A stretch of DNA of 64,000 nucleotides from Anastatus disparis (GCA_017163975.1 JAFFSR010000244.1:11781501-11845500); one strand, 5' to 3'. Shown: positions 25,601-38,498, numbered from the stretch's first letter. Numbers and translations are program-made. Notes: a model not told the origin generated them from the letters alone.

Positions 25601-26605
25601 TTCAATAATTTTGCAAGAATTAATTTATATTGTGATAGAAAAATGGGGAGGGTATACCTTTGACGATCTTTAAGCAATTTACTAAAATATTACACCTATG
25701 ACAGAAAAAAAACAATTAAAATTCGAGATCGCTATAATTTTAACATATTCATTTGTATAAATACTACGTTCCAATAAAAACAATTACCGGATATGCGTTT
25801 GTGCCTAATGATAGGTTAAATACTGATTAATTACGTAATATTAAAAGGCTAAGTATAACAAATATATAAATTAAATTTGAACTGTATGTGCGTTCGGTAG
25901 CGCAATGTCACACATGCCCAAACGTACGCTTGGCATTAAATTTGGGGACAAATACGGCAATATTATTTATGATACTATAACAAGCGCGCAATTAGACAAG
26001 TGACAATGATAAACCAGTTACTTTTTAATATGGTAAAGACGTTGTAATAAAAAATCAATCAAAACAACATATTACTATTTTGGGAATATGTTGGTTTTTA
26101 GATGTTACTTTGCCTGACAATAATTTAACAACTTCATTTAGGTCTCCCATCAATCAAATTTATCAAAGGAAAGTGGAGGGAGTAAATTGGTGATATTATT
26201 AATGTAATGTACAAGAATACAGTACTAATGACGGAAAAAAAAAGGTTAATCCCCAAGTTTGGTATAATTTTCATATCCTCTACCCGCCCAAATATTATAT
26301 TGTAATAGAAACCATCACTAGACATGCGATGGAACATTTTTTGTTATCCCAAAGTTGGGTTAATAATGCGTAATTTAATACTTAGTTACAATTTTTCACT
26401 TGGGAAATAACGAATCTATTTGAATTTCACCCCACCCTAAATTTCTTTTATCGCGACTGGTTATGCACCACTATCAGTTTGCTTGGGCCCAAATAGCAAA
26501 TTCCACGTTTGCATAACGGCAAAGATTTCGATGCGGTATTAGTTAAGATAAAGGCTTACATAACACCTAAAATGTCGAAAAAGTTCAAAGATATTCCAAT
26601 AAGAA
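25600..26605 (+). repeat. Copy of the dispersed ~0.96-kb repeat directly upstream of the duplicated gene
   Basis: It contains the unit blocks in order: GTGCGTTCGGTAGCGCAATG, ACGTACGCTTGGCATTAAA, AAACCAGTTAC, GTAATAAAAAATCAATCAAAAC, GGTATAATTTTCATATCCTC, CCCGCCCAAATATTATATTG, CCATCACTAGACATGCGATGG and GGCTTACATAACACC. The match stops close to 26600, where the coding copy begins. The repeat unit therefore abuts the duplicated gene segment and may mark the duplication breakpoint. Confidence 0.7.
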
Positions 26606-26611
26606 TATCTG

Positions 26612-27752
26612 ATGATATTCAAATTTGATGATAATTCAAATTCAGCTTCGTCCGTTGAATCTATCAGCCTACCCGTTGTGCCGACCGTATACCCTGCATC
26701 ATTGGGTGATGACGATAGCAGGTGTAAAACATCTGTAACGACTAAGAAGTCATCTCTTGAAGAGTGTAATGAACTTAAAGAGCCCGCCAATTCGGAAGCA
26801 GCTCTGAATTACGGTAATGAAAATACCAAACTTGTCTTGAACGCAGGCATCGACAATAGTAAACCGGGTGATGGAATAAGCAATGCCGAAATTTCTTCTC
26901 AAAAAGTATCTTCAAGTGATACGGATAACGAAGTTAATCTACCTATCAAACGCCCACATAAACTACAATTAATACAAATCAAACCAACGACATCCACAAG
27001 CGAACCAGCTCAAACAACCATTGTCGATCCAGATGAAAACGTTAAATTAGTTTCAGATTCTTCTAACCCAACTATAAACACGGCAAAATGCTTAATCAAA
27101 AGCATAGTAAGAATATCACCTTCCAAGTCTGATGCTGCCTGGGTCAAGGATGGACATTCTAAATACGTGAAACTTTTACGTCGTTGCATCACCCGTGATG
27201 ATTCAAACATTTGTACATCGCCTATTCGCGAACAAACTAATCAAGCAAAAACACCTGAGGATCCGATAGTAAGTATAAATCAATAGCAATAAAAAATTAT
27301 TATGAATATTTTTTGCATTGTCATTGTTTCAGGCTTCGACGTCACATAATCATGAGAATAAGGAAACAGAAGTCAAAACTGAATCCGTATCAAAGAAAAC
27401 AGCCGTTGAACAAAGATTAACTAAGAAAACGAAGAAAAAACAGAAACCGAATTCAAAATTATATCGAACGGCTGATCCTTCTTTAAAATTAACAATTGAT
27501 CAAGTATATTTCGTCGCGTTGGAGGATGGAAAAAAATGGCCGTGCATTTACAAAAACAATTTGGGACGGCAAGGTCATCGCATTAATTTAATAAACACCT
27601 TCTGCGATGGAAATACAGATATGATCGTACCCAAATACAAGCTAAGTCGATTTTCGTTTGATTTAGCTAACGAATATCTGACCGATAAAAATTACGAAAA
27701 CGACATCATGGCCTACGCAGACGCGTTAGAAGAAATCAGGCGTATGAAATAA
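26612..27752 (+). CDS. Second, diverged copy of the last two exons (PWWP/Tudor-like C-terminus)
   Basis: Two exons: one ending 27268 (ATA|GTAAGT, phase 0) and 27333-27752 (TTTCAG|GCTTCG). The final exon is 420 nt, exactly as in the upstream copy, and the intron sits at the same place and phase. The domain matches residue by residue (VYFVALE..KKWPCIY, NLGRQGHRINLINTF, VPKYKLSRF, YENDI.AY.DALEEIRRM) at about two thirds identity. The penultimate exon is similar only near its end (CLIKSI, KLLRRC). The first ATG is 26612 after a stop at 26600. An AG at 26643-26644 would be a phase-1 acceptor, so these could instead be alternative 3' exons of the upstream gene. Open frames despite strong divergence suggest constraint. 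Confidence 0.7.
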
Positions 27753-28589
27753 AGCTGTTTCAATTTGAATAATGTATCTTACTGTTGCGTTGCGTGAAAT
27801 TTATCTGAACTAATAAATTATTCATTATATTTGTATCCAATCAAAATTAGTTTTATCTAAACTATTTCAATATTGTTCTTGTAGACATTAAGCTATATTA
27901 CCATTAACAATCGACGTTTTATATTGGGCAAAAATTTATCTTTAGTTGCTGTTAGCAGCCCATAGTGTGTTTTATATTATCGTTTTGTTGGATCAATTTT
28001 ATTAGATAAATATAATTAATGTTTAGGTGTAACATATTAATTAATCAAAACATTTCATTATTTAGTTGTTTACAATATTTATTTATTTCTCTTAAATATT
28101 ATAAGTAGTCTACTTATTATTAAAATATATATTAAGTGCACCATCGTCTTGTATGTATATGAACGTAGCCATGTTGTAACCATCGTCGGTTCTACAAAAA
28201 CTTATATGTAGCGTCATTTGCGTCGTTATGATCTGTATATCATGTATATTGTTCCCAATTAGTGTATGCATTTTGTTCTAATATAATATGTATTCTAAAG
28301 ATGGTGAAACTTTCACGAAATTTATGTTTACCAATAAATAGTTTATGTTTTTCTTTGAATAAAGTTACATTAGCAATGACATCGGTGTGAGAACTACTTT
28401 AATACGATACCAACCATTTTACAGATAGTTTCTAATTCAATTAATAGAAATACGAATACGATTCTGGTGTTGTGATAAATTTTACTGGGAAGTATTTATA
28501 ACGAGTAGATTTCGAATAATATTCAAACATAATATTTAGTGAATGTCAGATTTGATGTATAATAATAGAGACATGGCGATGATATTACT
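27753..28589. other. 3' flank of the duplicated copy
   Basis: AT-rich non-coding sequence. ACTAATAAATT at about 27805 and AATAAAG at about 28358 are candidate polyadenylation signals. Nothing else is supported. Confidence 0.4.
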
Positions 28590-31500
28590 ATAAATGCAAT
28601 TACGTGCAATTTTATGTTTCACACAATTTTCCAGTCGGTAATTATGTATTTTGCTCGAATATCATCCCACTCTTATTTGGAAGACCAGCGGTAGAGTAAA
28701 CAATCCTCAAGGGAATAAGGAGTGTCATTCGTTATCATATCGACAAATTCGCGACAAATTGGCATTAGATATTAATGAATTGGAAATCGTAAACAACGCC
28801 ACGAAAGCCGCAAAACTTTCAAAAGACATATCTCGAGAACTGGCCTGTCGGGTCTATCTAGGGCTCATTTTCGACTCAAATTCAAAAATCAATGCAACGT
28901 TTTGCCTAGGTTCGCGAATATGATGTGGCAAACAACTGTTAAACGAAGAAAATCCATTTGCTTATGGTTGAATAAGTGCGCTTTCATAGCGGTGACTAGG
29001 ATTTACTATTACAACCAAATTAGAGAAATGTCAGTTTATACATCTATAATTCCTGACATTACGATAATTGTATAATTGAAGCTACTTTATTACGAGAACT
29101 CGTACTCATCCCTAACAAAAGTAATTTATATACTTTCCGAATTCCTTCCAATGTTTGTTCTCCAAATATCTGAATTTTAAAACGTGGTGAAAACCACCTC
29201 TGACTTTGCATGAGTCTGATTTGAGTGGATCGGTACTGAATAAAAAATCTCGATAATATAGTACGTCACGAATATCGAGTGCAAGCATTCTTTTACTTGT
29301 ACGTCACATATCTTCCAGAATATTGTCTATGATCAGTAATGAAGTCTATAAAGGCCTTGCGTAAATGTCACTAACGAGCCGATATTAGTCCAACATAGTA
29401 ACGATACAATACTAATGTGAATGGTTAATCGTGTATGTTACGCAGTAATTACGCGGATTTTCCTAGACTTTTGTACAACTATTTCGAACCATATGTGGCT
29501 AGGTCGACATTAAAAACCAATAAGAAGTAATAGTGGGGGCAAATTGATTTGATATGCATAATAATGAAATGACGGATTGTATCAAAGACAGAAAGACGCC
29601 AAACAATTTCTCACATTGTTAGAAGATTTATCACCTCCACCCGCGCAAATTTAATATTATAATAGAAACCATTACTACATATGCGGTCGCAACTTTTGTT
29701 AGAGCTATGTCAGGTCAGTTACGTGCAATTTTATGTTTTGACGCAATTTTCTATTCGGTAATTTTGTATTCTACTTGAATTTCACCCCACCCTTATTCAG
29801 GAAGACCGGCGGTAGAGTAAACAGACCTCACGAGAATATGAAGTATATGTCGTTGTCATATCGACATATTCGCGACAAATTGTTATTATGTGTTAATGAA
29901 TCAGGAATTGTAAACAACGTCACGAAAGCCGCAAAACTTTCAAAAGACATATCTCGAGTACTGGCCTGTCGGGTCTATCTAAGGCTCATTTTCGTCACAA
30001 ATTCAACAATTAATACAACGTTTTGCCTAGATTCGCGAATATGATGTGGCAAACAACTGTTAAACGAAGTAAACCCTTTTGCTTATGGTTGATGAGTGCG
30101 CTTTCATAGCGATGACTAGAATTTACTATTATAACTGTATTACTGAAATGTTAGTTTATACGTCTACTAAATCCTGACATTACGATAATTGTATAATTGA
30201 AGCTACTTTATTACGAGAACTCGTACTCATCCCTAACAAAAGTAATTTATATACTTTCCGAATTCCTTCCAATGTTTGTTCTCCAATATCTGAAATTTAA
30301 AACGTGGTGCAAACCACAACTGACTTTGCATGAGTCTGATTTGTGTGGATTGGTGCTAATTAAACACTATTAATGATCTAGTTAGTCGCAAGTGTCAATT
30401 TAAACATTCTTTTACTTGTACGTCACGTATCTTCCAGAATATTCGTCTCATGATCAGTAATGAAGTCTATAAGGACTTTGCGTGAATGTCACTAACGAGA
30501 CGTTATTAGTTCAACACAATGACAATACAATATTAATGTGAATGGTTAATCGTGTATGTTACGCAGTAATTACGCGGATTTTCCGAGCCATTTGTTCAAT
30601 TATTTCGAACTATATGTGCCTAGGTCGACATTAAAAACCAATAAGAAGTAATAGTGGGGGTAAATTGATTTGATAAGCATAATAATGAAATGACGGATTG
30701 TATCAAAGACAGAAAGATGCCAAACAATTTCTCACATTGTTAGAAGATTTATCACCTCCACCCGCCCAAATATTACATTATAATAGAAACCATTACTAGA
30801 TATGCGATCGCAACTTTTGTTAGGGCTATGTCAAGTCAGTTACGTGCAATTTTATGTTTCAACGCAATTTTTTATTTGGTAATTTTGTAATTTGCTCGAA
30901 TTTCACCCCACCCTTATTCAGGAAGACCAGCGGTAGAATAAACGGACCTCGAGAGAATATGAAGTATATGTCGTTATCATATCGACAAATTCGCGACAAA
31001 TTGTTATTAAGTGTTAATAAATTAGGAATTGTAACAACGTCACGAAAGCCGCAAAACTTTCAAAGGACATATCTCGAGTACTGGCCTGTCGGGTCTATCT
31101 AGGGCTCATTTTCGTCACAAATTCAACAATTAATGCAACGTTTTGACTAGATTCGCGAATATGATGTGGCGAACAACTATTAAACGAAGTAAACCCTTTT
31201 GCTTACGGTTGATGAGTGCGCTTTCATAGCGGTGACTAGAATTTACTATTATAACTGAATTACAATAATGTCAGTTTATACGTCGACTAATTCCTGACAT
31301 TACGATAATTGTATAATTAAAGCTTCTTTATTACGAGAACTCGTACTCATCCCTAACAAAAGTAATTTATATACTTTCCGAATTCCTTCCAATGTTTGTT
31401 CTCCAAATATCTGAATTTTAAAACGTGGTGAAAACCACCTCTGACTTGCATGAGTCTGATTTGAGTGGATCAATGCTGAATAAAAAATTTCGATAATATA

Positions 31501-34500
31501 GTACGGCGCGTAAGTCGATTTCAAGCATTCTTTTACTTGTACGTCGCATAACTTCCAGAATATCGTCTCATGATCAGTAATGAAGTCTATAAAGACTTTG
31601 CGTGAATGTCACTAACGAGACGTTATTGGTCTAACATAGTAACTATACAATATAATATTAATTGTTTATCGTGTATGTTACGCAGTAATTACGCGGATAT
31701 TCCGAGCCTTTTGTTCAACTATTTCGAGCTAATATGTGGCTGGGTCAACTTTAATAAACGAATATGAATAATGGTGGGGGTAAATTGATATAATATGCAT
31801 AATAATGAAACGACGGATTGTATCAAAGACAGGAAGATGCCAAACAATTTCTCACATTGTTAAAAGATTTATCACCTCCACCCGCCCAAATATTACATTA
31901 TAATAGAAACCATTACTAGATATGCGGTCGCAACTTTTGTTAGAGCTATGTCAGGTCAGTTACGTGCAATTTTATGTTTTGACGCAATTTTCTATTCGGT
32001 AATTTTGTATCCTACTTGAATTTCACCCCACCCTTATTCAGGAAGACCGGCGGTAGAGTAAACAGACCTCACAAGAATATGAAGTATATGTCGTTGTCAT
32101 ATCGACATATTCGCGACAAATTGTTATTATGTGTTAATGAATCAGGAATTGTAACAACGTCACGAAAGCCGCAAAACTTTCAAAAGACATATCTCGAGTA
32201 CTGGCCTGTCGGGTCTATCTAAGGCTCATTTTCTTCATAAATTCAACAATTAATACAACGTTTTGCCTAGATTCGCGAATATGATGTGGCAAACAACTGT
32301 TAAACGAAGTAAACCCTTTTGCTTATGGTTGATGAGTGCGCTTTCATAGCGATGACTAGAATTTACTATTATAACTGTATTACTGAAATGTCAGTTTATA
32401 CGTCCACTAATTCCTGACATTACGATAATTGAATAATTGAAGCTACTTTATTACGAGAACTCGTACTCATCCCCAACAAAAGTAATTTATATACTTTCCG
32501 AATTCCTTCCAATGTTTGTTCTCCAATATCTGAATTTTAAAACGTGGTGAAAACCACCTCTGACTTTGCATGAGTCTGATTTGAGTGGATCGGTGCTGAA
32601 TAAAAAATTTCGATAATATAGTACGTCGCGTAAGTCGATTTCAAGCATTCTTTTACTTGTACGTCACATAACTTCCAGAATATCGTCTCATGATCAGTAA
32701 TGAAGTCTATAAAGACTTTGCGTGAATGTCACTAACGAGACGTTATTGGTCTAACATAGTAACTATACGATACTAATATTAATTGTTTATCGTGTATGTT
32801 ACGCAGTAATTACGCGGATATTCCGAGCCTTTTGTTCAACTATTTCGAGCTAATATGTGGCTGGGTCAACTTTAATAAACGAATATGAATAATGGTGGGG
32901 GTAAATTGATTTGATATGCATAATAATGAAACGACGGATTGTATCAAAGACAGGAAGATGCCAAACAATTTCTCACATTGTTAAAAGATTTATCACCTCC
33001 ACCCGCCCAAATATTACATTATAATAGAAACCATTACTAGATATGCGGTCGCAACTTTTGTTAGAGCTATGTCAGGTCAGTTACGTGCAATTTTATGTTT
33101 TGACGCAATTTTCTATTCGGTAATTTTGTATCCTACTTGAATTTCACCCCACCCTTATTCAGGAAGACCGGCGGTAGAGTAAACAGACCTCACAAGAATA
33201 TGAAGTATATGTCGTTGTCATATCGACATATTCGCGACAAATTGTTATTATGTGTTAATGAATCAGGAATTGTAACAACGTCACGAAAGCCGCAAAACTT
33301 TCAAAAGACATATCTCGAGTACTGGCCTGTCGGGTCTATCTAAGGCTCATTTTCTTCATAAATTCAACAATTAATACAACGTTTTGCCTAGATTCGCGAA
33401 TATGATGTGGCAAACAACTGTTAAACGAAGTAAACCCTTTTGCTTATGGTTGATGAGTGCGCTTTCATAGCGATGACTAGAATTTACTATTATAACTGTA
33501 TTACTGAAATGTCAGTTTATACGTCTACTAAATCCTGACATTACGATGATTGTATAATTGAAGCTACTTTATTACGAGAACTCGTACTCATCCCTAACAA
33601 AAGTAATTTATATACTTTCCGAATTCCTTCCAATGTTTGTTCTCCAATATCTGAATTTTAAAACGTGGTGCAAAACACAACTGACTTTGCATGAGTCTGA
33701 TTTGTGTGGATTGGTGCTGATTAAACACTATTAATGATCTAGTTAGTCGCAAGTGTCAATTTAAACATTCTTTTACTTGTACGTCACGTATCTTCCAGAA
33801 TATTCGTCTCATGATCAGTAATGAAGTCTATAAGGACTTTGCGTGAATGTCACTAACGAGACGTTATTAGTTCAACACAATGACAATACAATATTAATGT
33901 GAATGGTTAATCGTGTATGTTACGCAGTAATTACGCGGATTTTCCGAGCCATTTGTTCAATTATTTCGAACTATATGTGCCTAGGTCGACATTAAAAACC
34001 AATAAGAAGTAATAGTGGGGGTAAATTGATTTGATAAGCATAATAATGAAATGACGGATTGTATCAAAGACGGAAAGATGCCAAACAATTTCTCACATTG
34101 TTAGAAGATTTATCACCTCCACCCGCCCAAATATTACATTATAATAGAAACCATTACTAGATATGCGATCGCAACTTTTGTTAGGGCTATGTCAAGTCAG
34201 TTACGTGCAATTTTATGTTTTAACGCAATTTTTTATTTGGTAATTTTGTAATTTGCTCGAATTTCACCCCACCCTTATTCAGGATGACCGGCGGTAGAGT
34301 AAACGGACCTCGAGAGAATATGAAGTATATGTCGTTATCATATCGACAAATTCGCGACAAATTGTTATTATGTGATAATGAATCAGGAATCGCAAACCAC
34401 GTCACGAAAGCTGCAAAACTTTCAAAAGACATATCTCGAGTACTGGCCTGTCGGGTCTCTCTAGGGCTCATTTTAGTCACAAATTCTAACAACCATTGCA

Positions 34501-36086
34501 ATGTTTCGCCTAGGTCCGCGAATATGATATGGCAAACAACTGTTAAACGAATAAAACCAATTTGCTTATGGTTGAATAAGTGCGCTTTCATAGCGGTGAC
34601 TAGAATTTACTATTATAACCGAATTACAAAAATGTCAGTTTATACGTCTATTGATTCCTGATATTACGATAATCGTATAATTAAAGCTTCTTTATTACGA
34701 GAACTCGTACTCATCCCTAACAAAAGTAATTTATATACTTTCCGAATTCCTTCCAATGTTTGTTCTCCAAATATCTGAATTTTAAAACGTGGTGAAAACC
34801 ACCACTGACTTTGCATGAGTCTGTTTTGTGTGGATTAGTGCTGATTAAAAACTATTAATGATTGAGTTCGTCGCGAATGTCGATTTCAAGCATTCTTTTA
34901 CTTGTACGTCACATAACTTCCAGAATATTGTTCTCATGATCAGAAATGAAGTCTATAAAGACTTTGCGTGAATGTCACTAACGAGACGTTATTGGTCTAA
35001 CATAGTAACAATACAATACTAATATGAATGGTTAATCGTGTATGTTACGCAGTAATTACGCGGATATTCCGAGCCTTTTGTTCAACTATTTCGAGCTAAT
35101 ATGTGGCTGGGTCAACATTAATAAACGAATATGAATAATGGTGGGGGTAAATTGATTTAATATGCATAATAATGAAACGCGAATTGTATCAAAGACAGGG
35201 AGATGCCAAACAATTTCTCACATTGTTGGAAGATTTATCACCTCCACCCGCCCAAATATTACATTATAATAGAAACCATTACTAGATATGCGGTCGCAAC
35301 TTTTGTTAGGGCTATGTCAGGTCAGTTACGTACAATTTTATGTTTTGACGCAATTTTCTATTCGGTAATTTTGTATCTTACTCGAATTTCACCCCACCCT
35401 TATTCAGGAAGACCGGCGGTAGAGTGAACTGACCTCACGAGAATATGAAGTATATGTCGTTGTCATATCGACAAATTCGCGACAAATTGTTATTAAGTGT
35501 TGATAAATTAGGAATTGTAACAACGTCACGAAAGCCGCAAAACTTTCAAAAGACATATCTCGAGTACTGGCCTGTCGGGTCTATCGAAGGCTCATTTTCG
35601 TCACAAATTCAACAATTAATGCAACGTTTTGCCTAGATTCGCGAATATGATGTGGCAAACAACTGTTAAACGAAGAAAACCCATTTGCTTATGGTTGAAT
35701 AACTGCGCTTTCATAGCGATGACTAGAATTTACTATTATAACTGTATTACTGAAATGTCAGTTTATACGTCTACTAATACCTGACATTACGATAATTGTA
35801 TAATTGAAGCTACTTTATTACGAGAACTCGTACTCATCCCTAACAAAAGTAATTTATATACTTTCCGAATTCCTTCCAATGTTTGTTCCCCAATATCTGA
35901 ATTTTAAAACGTGGTGCAAACCACAACTGACTTTGCATGAGTCTGATTTGTGTGGATTGGTGCTGATTAAACACTATTAATGATTTAGTTAGTCGCAAGT
36001 GTCAATTTAAACATTCTTTTACTTGTACGTCACGTATCTTCCAGAATATTCGTCTCATGATCAGTAATGAAGTCTATAAGGACTTT
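28590..36086 (+). repeat. Satellite-like tandem array, ~1.12-kb monomers, about 6.7 copies
   Basis: The block ATTACTA.ATATGCG.TCGCAAC recurs at about 29672, 30792, 31914, 33035, 34157 and 35278, a spacing of 1.12 kb. Flanking blocks recur in fixed order: TGGCAAACAACTGTTAAACG, CTTTCATAGCG.TGACTAGA, TTATTACGAGAACTCGTACT, AAAACGTGGTG, CATGATCAGTAATGAAGTCT, GTTACGCAGTAATTACGCGG and CACCTCCACCCGCCCAAAT. The unit shares its core (CCCGCCCAAATATTACATT.TAATAGAAACCATTACTAGA) with the 0.96-kb repeat, so both belong to one superfamily. Neighbouring monomers differ by few bases, and the monomers starting near 31.9 and 33.0 kb are nearly identical. This implies recent unequal exchange. The left end starts in mid-unit and the right end is cut at the retroelement junction near 36087. 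Confidence 0.9.
28651..28923 (+). pseudogene. Recurrent ~90-codon open frame of the satellite monomer (coding status doubtful)
   Basis: Monomer 1 has an open frame through SYRQIRDKL, TKAAKLSKDISR and ACRVYLG. The same frame is open at 29775-30044 and 34284-34661. It is shifted by a single-base deletion (TGTAAACAACG to TGTAACAACG) in the monomers at 30854, 32016, 33137 and 35445. I do not recognise the peptide. Its persistence in some copies may be chance or a relict of a gene captured by the repeat. Confidence 0.25.
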
Positions 36087-38498
36087 GCAGAAGGAGTCAT
36101 CTGTCCTTCTCATAGCCCGTGGAGTTCACCCGTCGTGTTAGTAAAAAAGAAAGACGGTAAACCTCGTTTTTGCATCGACTTCCGCAAGTTAAACGCAGTT
36201 AGCAAAAAGGATGCGTATCCATTACCGCGGATCAACGCAATCCTCGACCGTTTGCGAAATGCACGTTATCTTTCAACGATCGATCTGAAGAACGGCTACT
36301 GGCAAGTGCCTCTGACTCCACAAAGCTGCGCCACTACTGCCTTCACAGTAGCTGGCAAAGGTCTTTTTGAGTTCAAGGTCATGCCTTTTGGCTTACATTC
36401 CGCGACCGCCACTTTTCAGCGTCTTCTCGATCGAGTAATTACGCCGGATCTTTCGCCAAACGTGTTCGCATACTTAGATGACATTATCGTCGTCTCAAGT
36501 TCCCTAGATGACCACATGCAACATTTAGACGCCGTTTTCAATCGTTTACGACAAGCTAACTTACGGCCTAACCCGGAAAAATGCATTTTCGCACGTAAAA
36601 GCTTGAAATACTTGGGTCACATAATTGACGAACAAGGCCTGCATACAGACACCGATAAAATCGCGCCTTTAGCGAACTTACCACCACCCACGAACGTCAA
36701 AGAGTTGCGCCGGTTTCTCGGTCTTCTCTCGTGGTACCGTCGTTTTGTTAAAGACGCTTCTCGGGTCGCAGCTCCGTTAAATTTATTATTACGCAAGCAA
36801 ACGAAATGGGCCTGGAAAGAAGCTCAACAAAAAGCGTTCGACGAAATAAAACGTCAACTAACTTCCGCGCCTGTCCTGACGTGTCCTGATTGGACCAAGA
36901 CCTTCTCGCTTCAAACAGACGCGAGCCTAGAAGGACTTGGAGCCGTGCTCACGCAGGAAATAGATGGAAAAGAACACGTAATTGCTTACGCTAGCCGATC
37001 TTTGAACAAAGCGGAACGCAATTATTCCGTAACGGAACTTGAATGCCTCGCCGTCAAATGGGGAATATGGAAGATGCGCGACTACCTGGAGGGTTACCGC
37101 TTTGTGGTTATTACCGACCACCTCTCATTGAAGTGGTTAGATAAGATTGATAATCCTTCCGGTCGTTTAGCCCGCTGGGCGCTAGAGTTAAGCCAATGGG
37201 ACTACGAAATACGTTATAGACGCGGCGTAGACAACACCGTCGCTGATATCTTGTCCAGGCAACCAACTAACACCTGCGCCATAGCTTCCACTCAACATTG
37301 TCCTTGGTACGATGATCTTTTCGACCAAATAACCGAAAACCCCCAGAATTTCTCGGATTTCTGCATCAAAGATGGGCGTCTCTTTCATCATCGCGCTCAC
37401 GATTTAACACTCAATTATCTAGATACCGGCTCCTCGTGGAAATTATGCGTACCTTCATACGAAAGAGATCAAGTGCTCAAGGAGGTTCATGATGACGTCA
37501 CCGCCGGTCATTTAGGCGTTTTTAAAACACTCGCTCGACTCTCCCAGCGCTACTTTTGGCCAAAGATGCTCAAAGACGGCGCAAATTACGTCAAAAAGTG
37601 CACAAATTGTCAAAAGCACAAAGTGCTTCAGAACAAACCGCCGGGCTTCATGCACGCAACGCCGGTAAACGCGCCTTGGGAGATGGTGTCCATCGACCTC
37701 GTCGGCCCACTACCCAGGACAAAAGACCAAAACGCGCAGTTGCTCGTAATGCAAGATCGCTTTTCTAAATGGGTCGAACTTCGTCCTTTACGTAGAGCCA
37801 CCGCAAAAACCGTCATCAAAGCGTTAAGAGAACAAATTGTTCTCCGCCATGGTTGCCCTACCACCGTCGTAAGCGATAACGGCGTACAATTTAAAGGTCA
37901 CGAAATGGCCGCTTTCTTAAAGCAATACGGGATTAAGGCAAGATTTACGCCAAGTTACACCCCGCAATGCAACCCCGTAGAGAGAGCAAATCGAGTCATC
38001 AAAACAATGATACGCCAATACGTCGGTAAAAAACACAACACCTGGGACAGTAAAATACCCGAAATAGCTTTCGCTTATAACACCGCTCGCAGCGAATCCA
38101 CGGGATTCACACCCGCTTACCTTAATACGGGTAGAGAATTTGTCGCCCCCGGGGCCTTAAATCAGAACCGCGAGAAATGCGATAGACTCTCCGAGTTAAC
38201 AAAATTAAAGGACGCATTAATACTCGCGAAAAATAATCTCGCGCACAGTTTTAGTAAACAAAGTCACTACTACAACTTGCGTAGGAGGAGCTGGTCTCCT
38301 AAATTAAATGAACCCGTGTTTAAGAGGCATCATACGCTCTCTAATAAAGCCGCCGATAAAGCTGCTAAGCTTTCCGAGAAATACATCGGACCATACACCG
38401 TGAAAAAAATCATTTCACCCGTAATTTTCGATCTAAAAGCACAAGACGGCTCGATCACCCGTCATGTGCACATAAAAGATCTTAAACCTGCGCATTAA
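36087..38498 (+). CDS. pol: Gypsy-type Pol fragment: reverse transcriptase, RNase H, integrase (intact frame)
   Basis: The frame opens at an ATG at 36057 inside the satellite and runs 813 codons without a stop. Numbering from that ATG, the reverse transcriptase shows the catalytic YLDD at 139-142. RNase H has D288, the TELE at 327-330 and D354. Integrase has the zinc-binding H478, H485, C515 and C518 and a DD35E core (D547, D607, E642), followed by a GPY/F-like module (EKYIGPYTVKK) near the end. Protease and the first part of reverse transcriptase (upstream of GVICPS...SPW) are missing, so no complete polyprotein can be made. The intact frame points to a young insertion. The start codon comes from satellite DNA. 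Confidence 0.95.
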   Translation, partial: AEGVICPSHSPWSSPVVLVKKKDGKPRFCIDFRKLNAVSKKDAYPLPRINAILDRLRNARYLSTIDLKNGYWQVPLTPQSCATTAFTVAGKGLFEFKVMPFGLHSATATFQRLLDRVITPDLSPNVFAYLDDIIVVSSSLDDHMQHLDAVFNRLRQANLRPNPEKCIFARKSLKYLGHIIDEQGLHTDTDKIAPLANLPPPTNVKELRRFLGLLSWYRRFVKDASRVAAPLNLLLRKQTKWAWKEAQQKAFDEIKRQLTSAPVLTCPDWTKTFSLQTDASLEGLGAVLTQEIDGKEHVIAYASRSLNKAERNYSVTELECLAVKWGIWKMRDYLEGYRFVVITDHLSLKWLDKIDNPSGRLARWALELSQWDYEIRYRRGVDNTVADILSRQPTNTCAIASTQHCPWYDDLFDQITENPQNFSDFCIKDGRLFHHRAHDLTLNYLDTGSSWKLCVPSYERDQVLKEVHDDVTAGHLGVFKTLARLSQRYFWPKMLKDGANYVKKCTNCQKHKVLQNKPPGFMHATPVNAPWEMVSIDLVGPLPRTKDQNAQLLVMQDRFSKWVELRPLRRATAKTVIKALREQIVLRHGCPTTVVSDNGVQFKGHEMAAFLKQYGIKARFTPSYTPQCNPVERANRVIKTMIRQYVGKKHNTWDSKIPEIAFAYNTARSESTGFTPAYLNTGREFVAPGALNQNREKCDRLSELTKLKDALILAKNNLAHSFSKQSHYYNLRRRSWSPKLNEPVFKRHHTLSNKAADKAAKLSEKYIGPYTVKKIISPVIFDLKAQDGSITRHVHIKDLKPAH

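Noticed and set aside
34220..34591. 123-codon minus-strand frame
   Set aside because: Antisense of the satellite monomer; not open in the other monomers.
28590..36086. CRISPR-like repeat array
   Set aside because: The units are 1.12 kb and contiguous, with no short repeat and unique spacer pattern.
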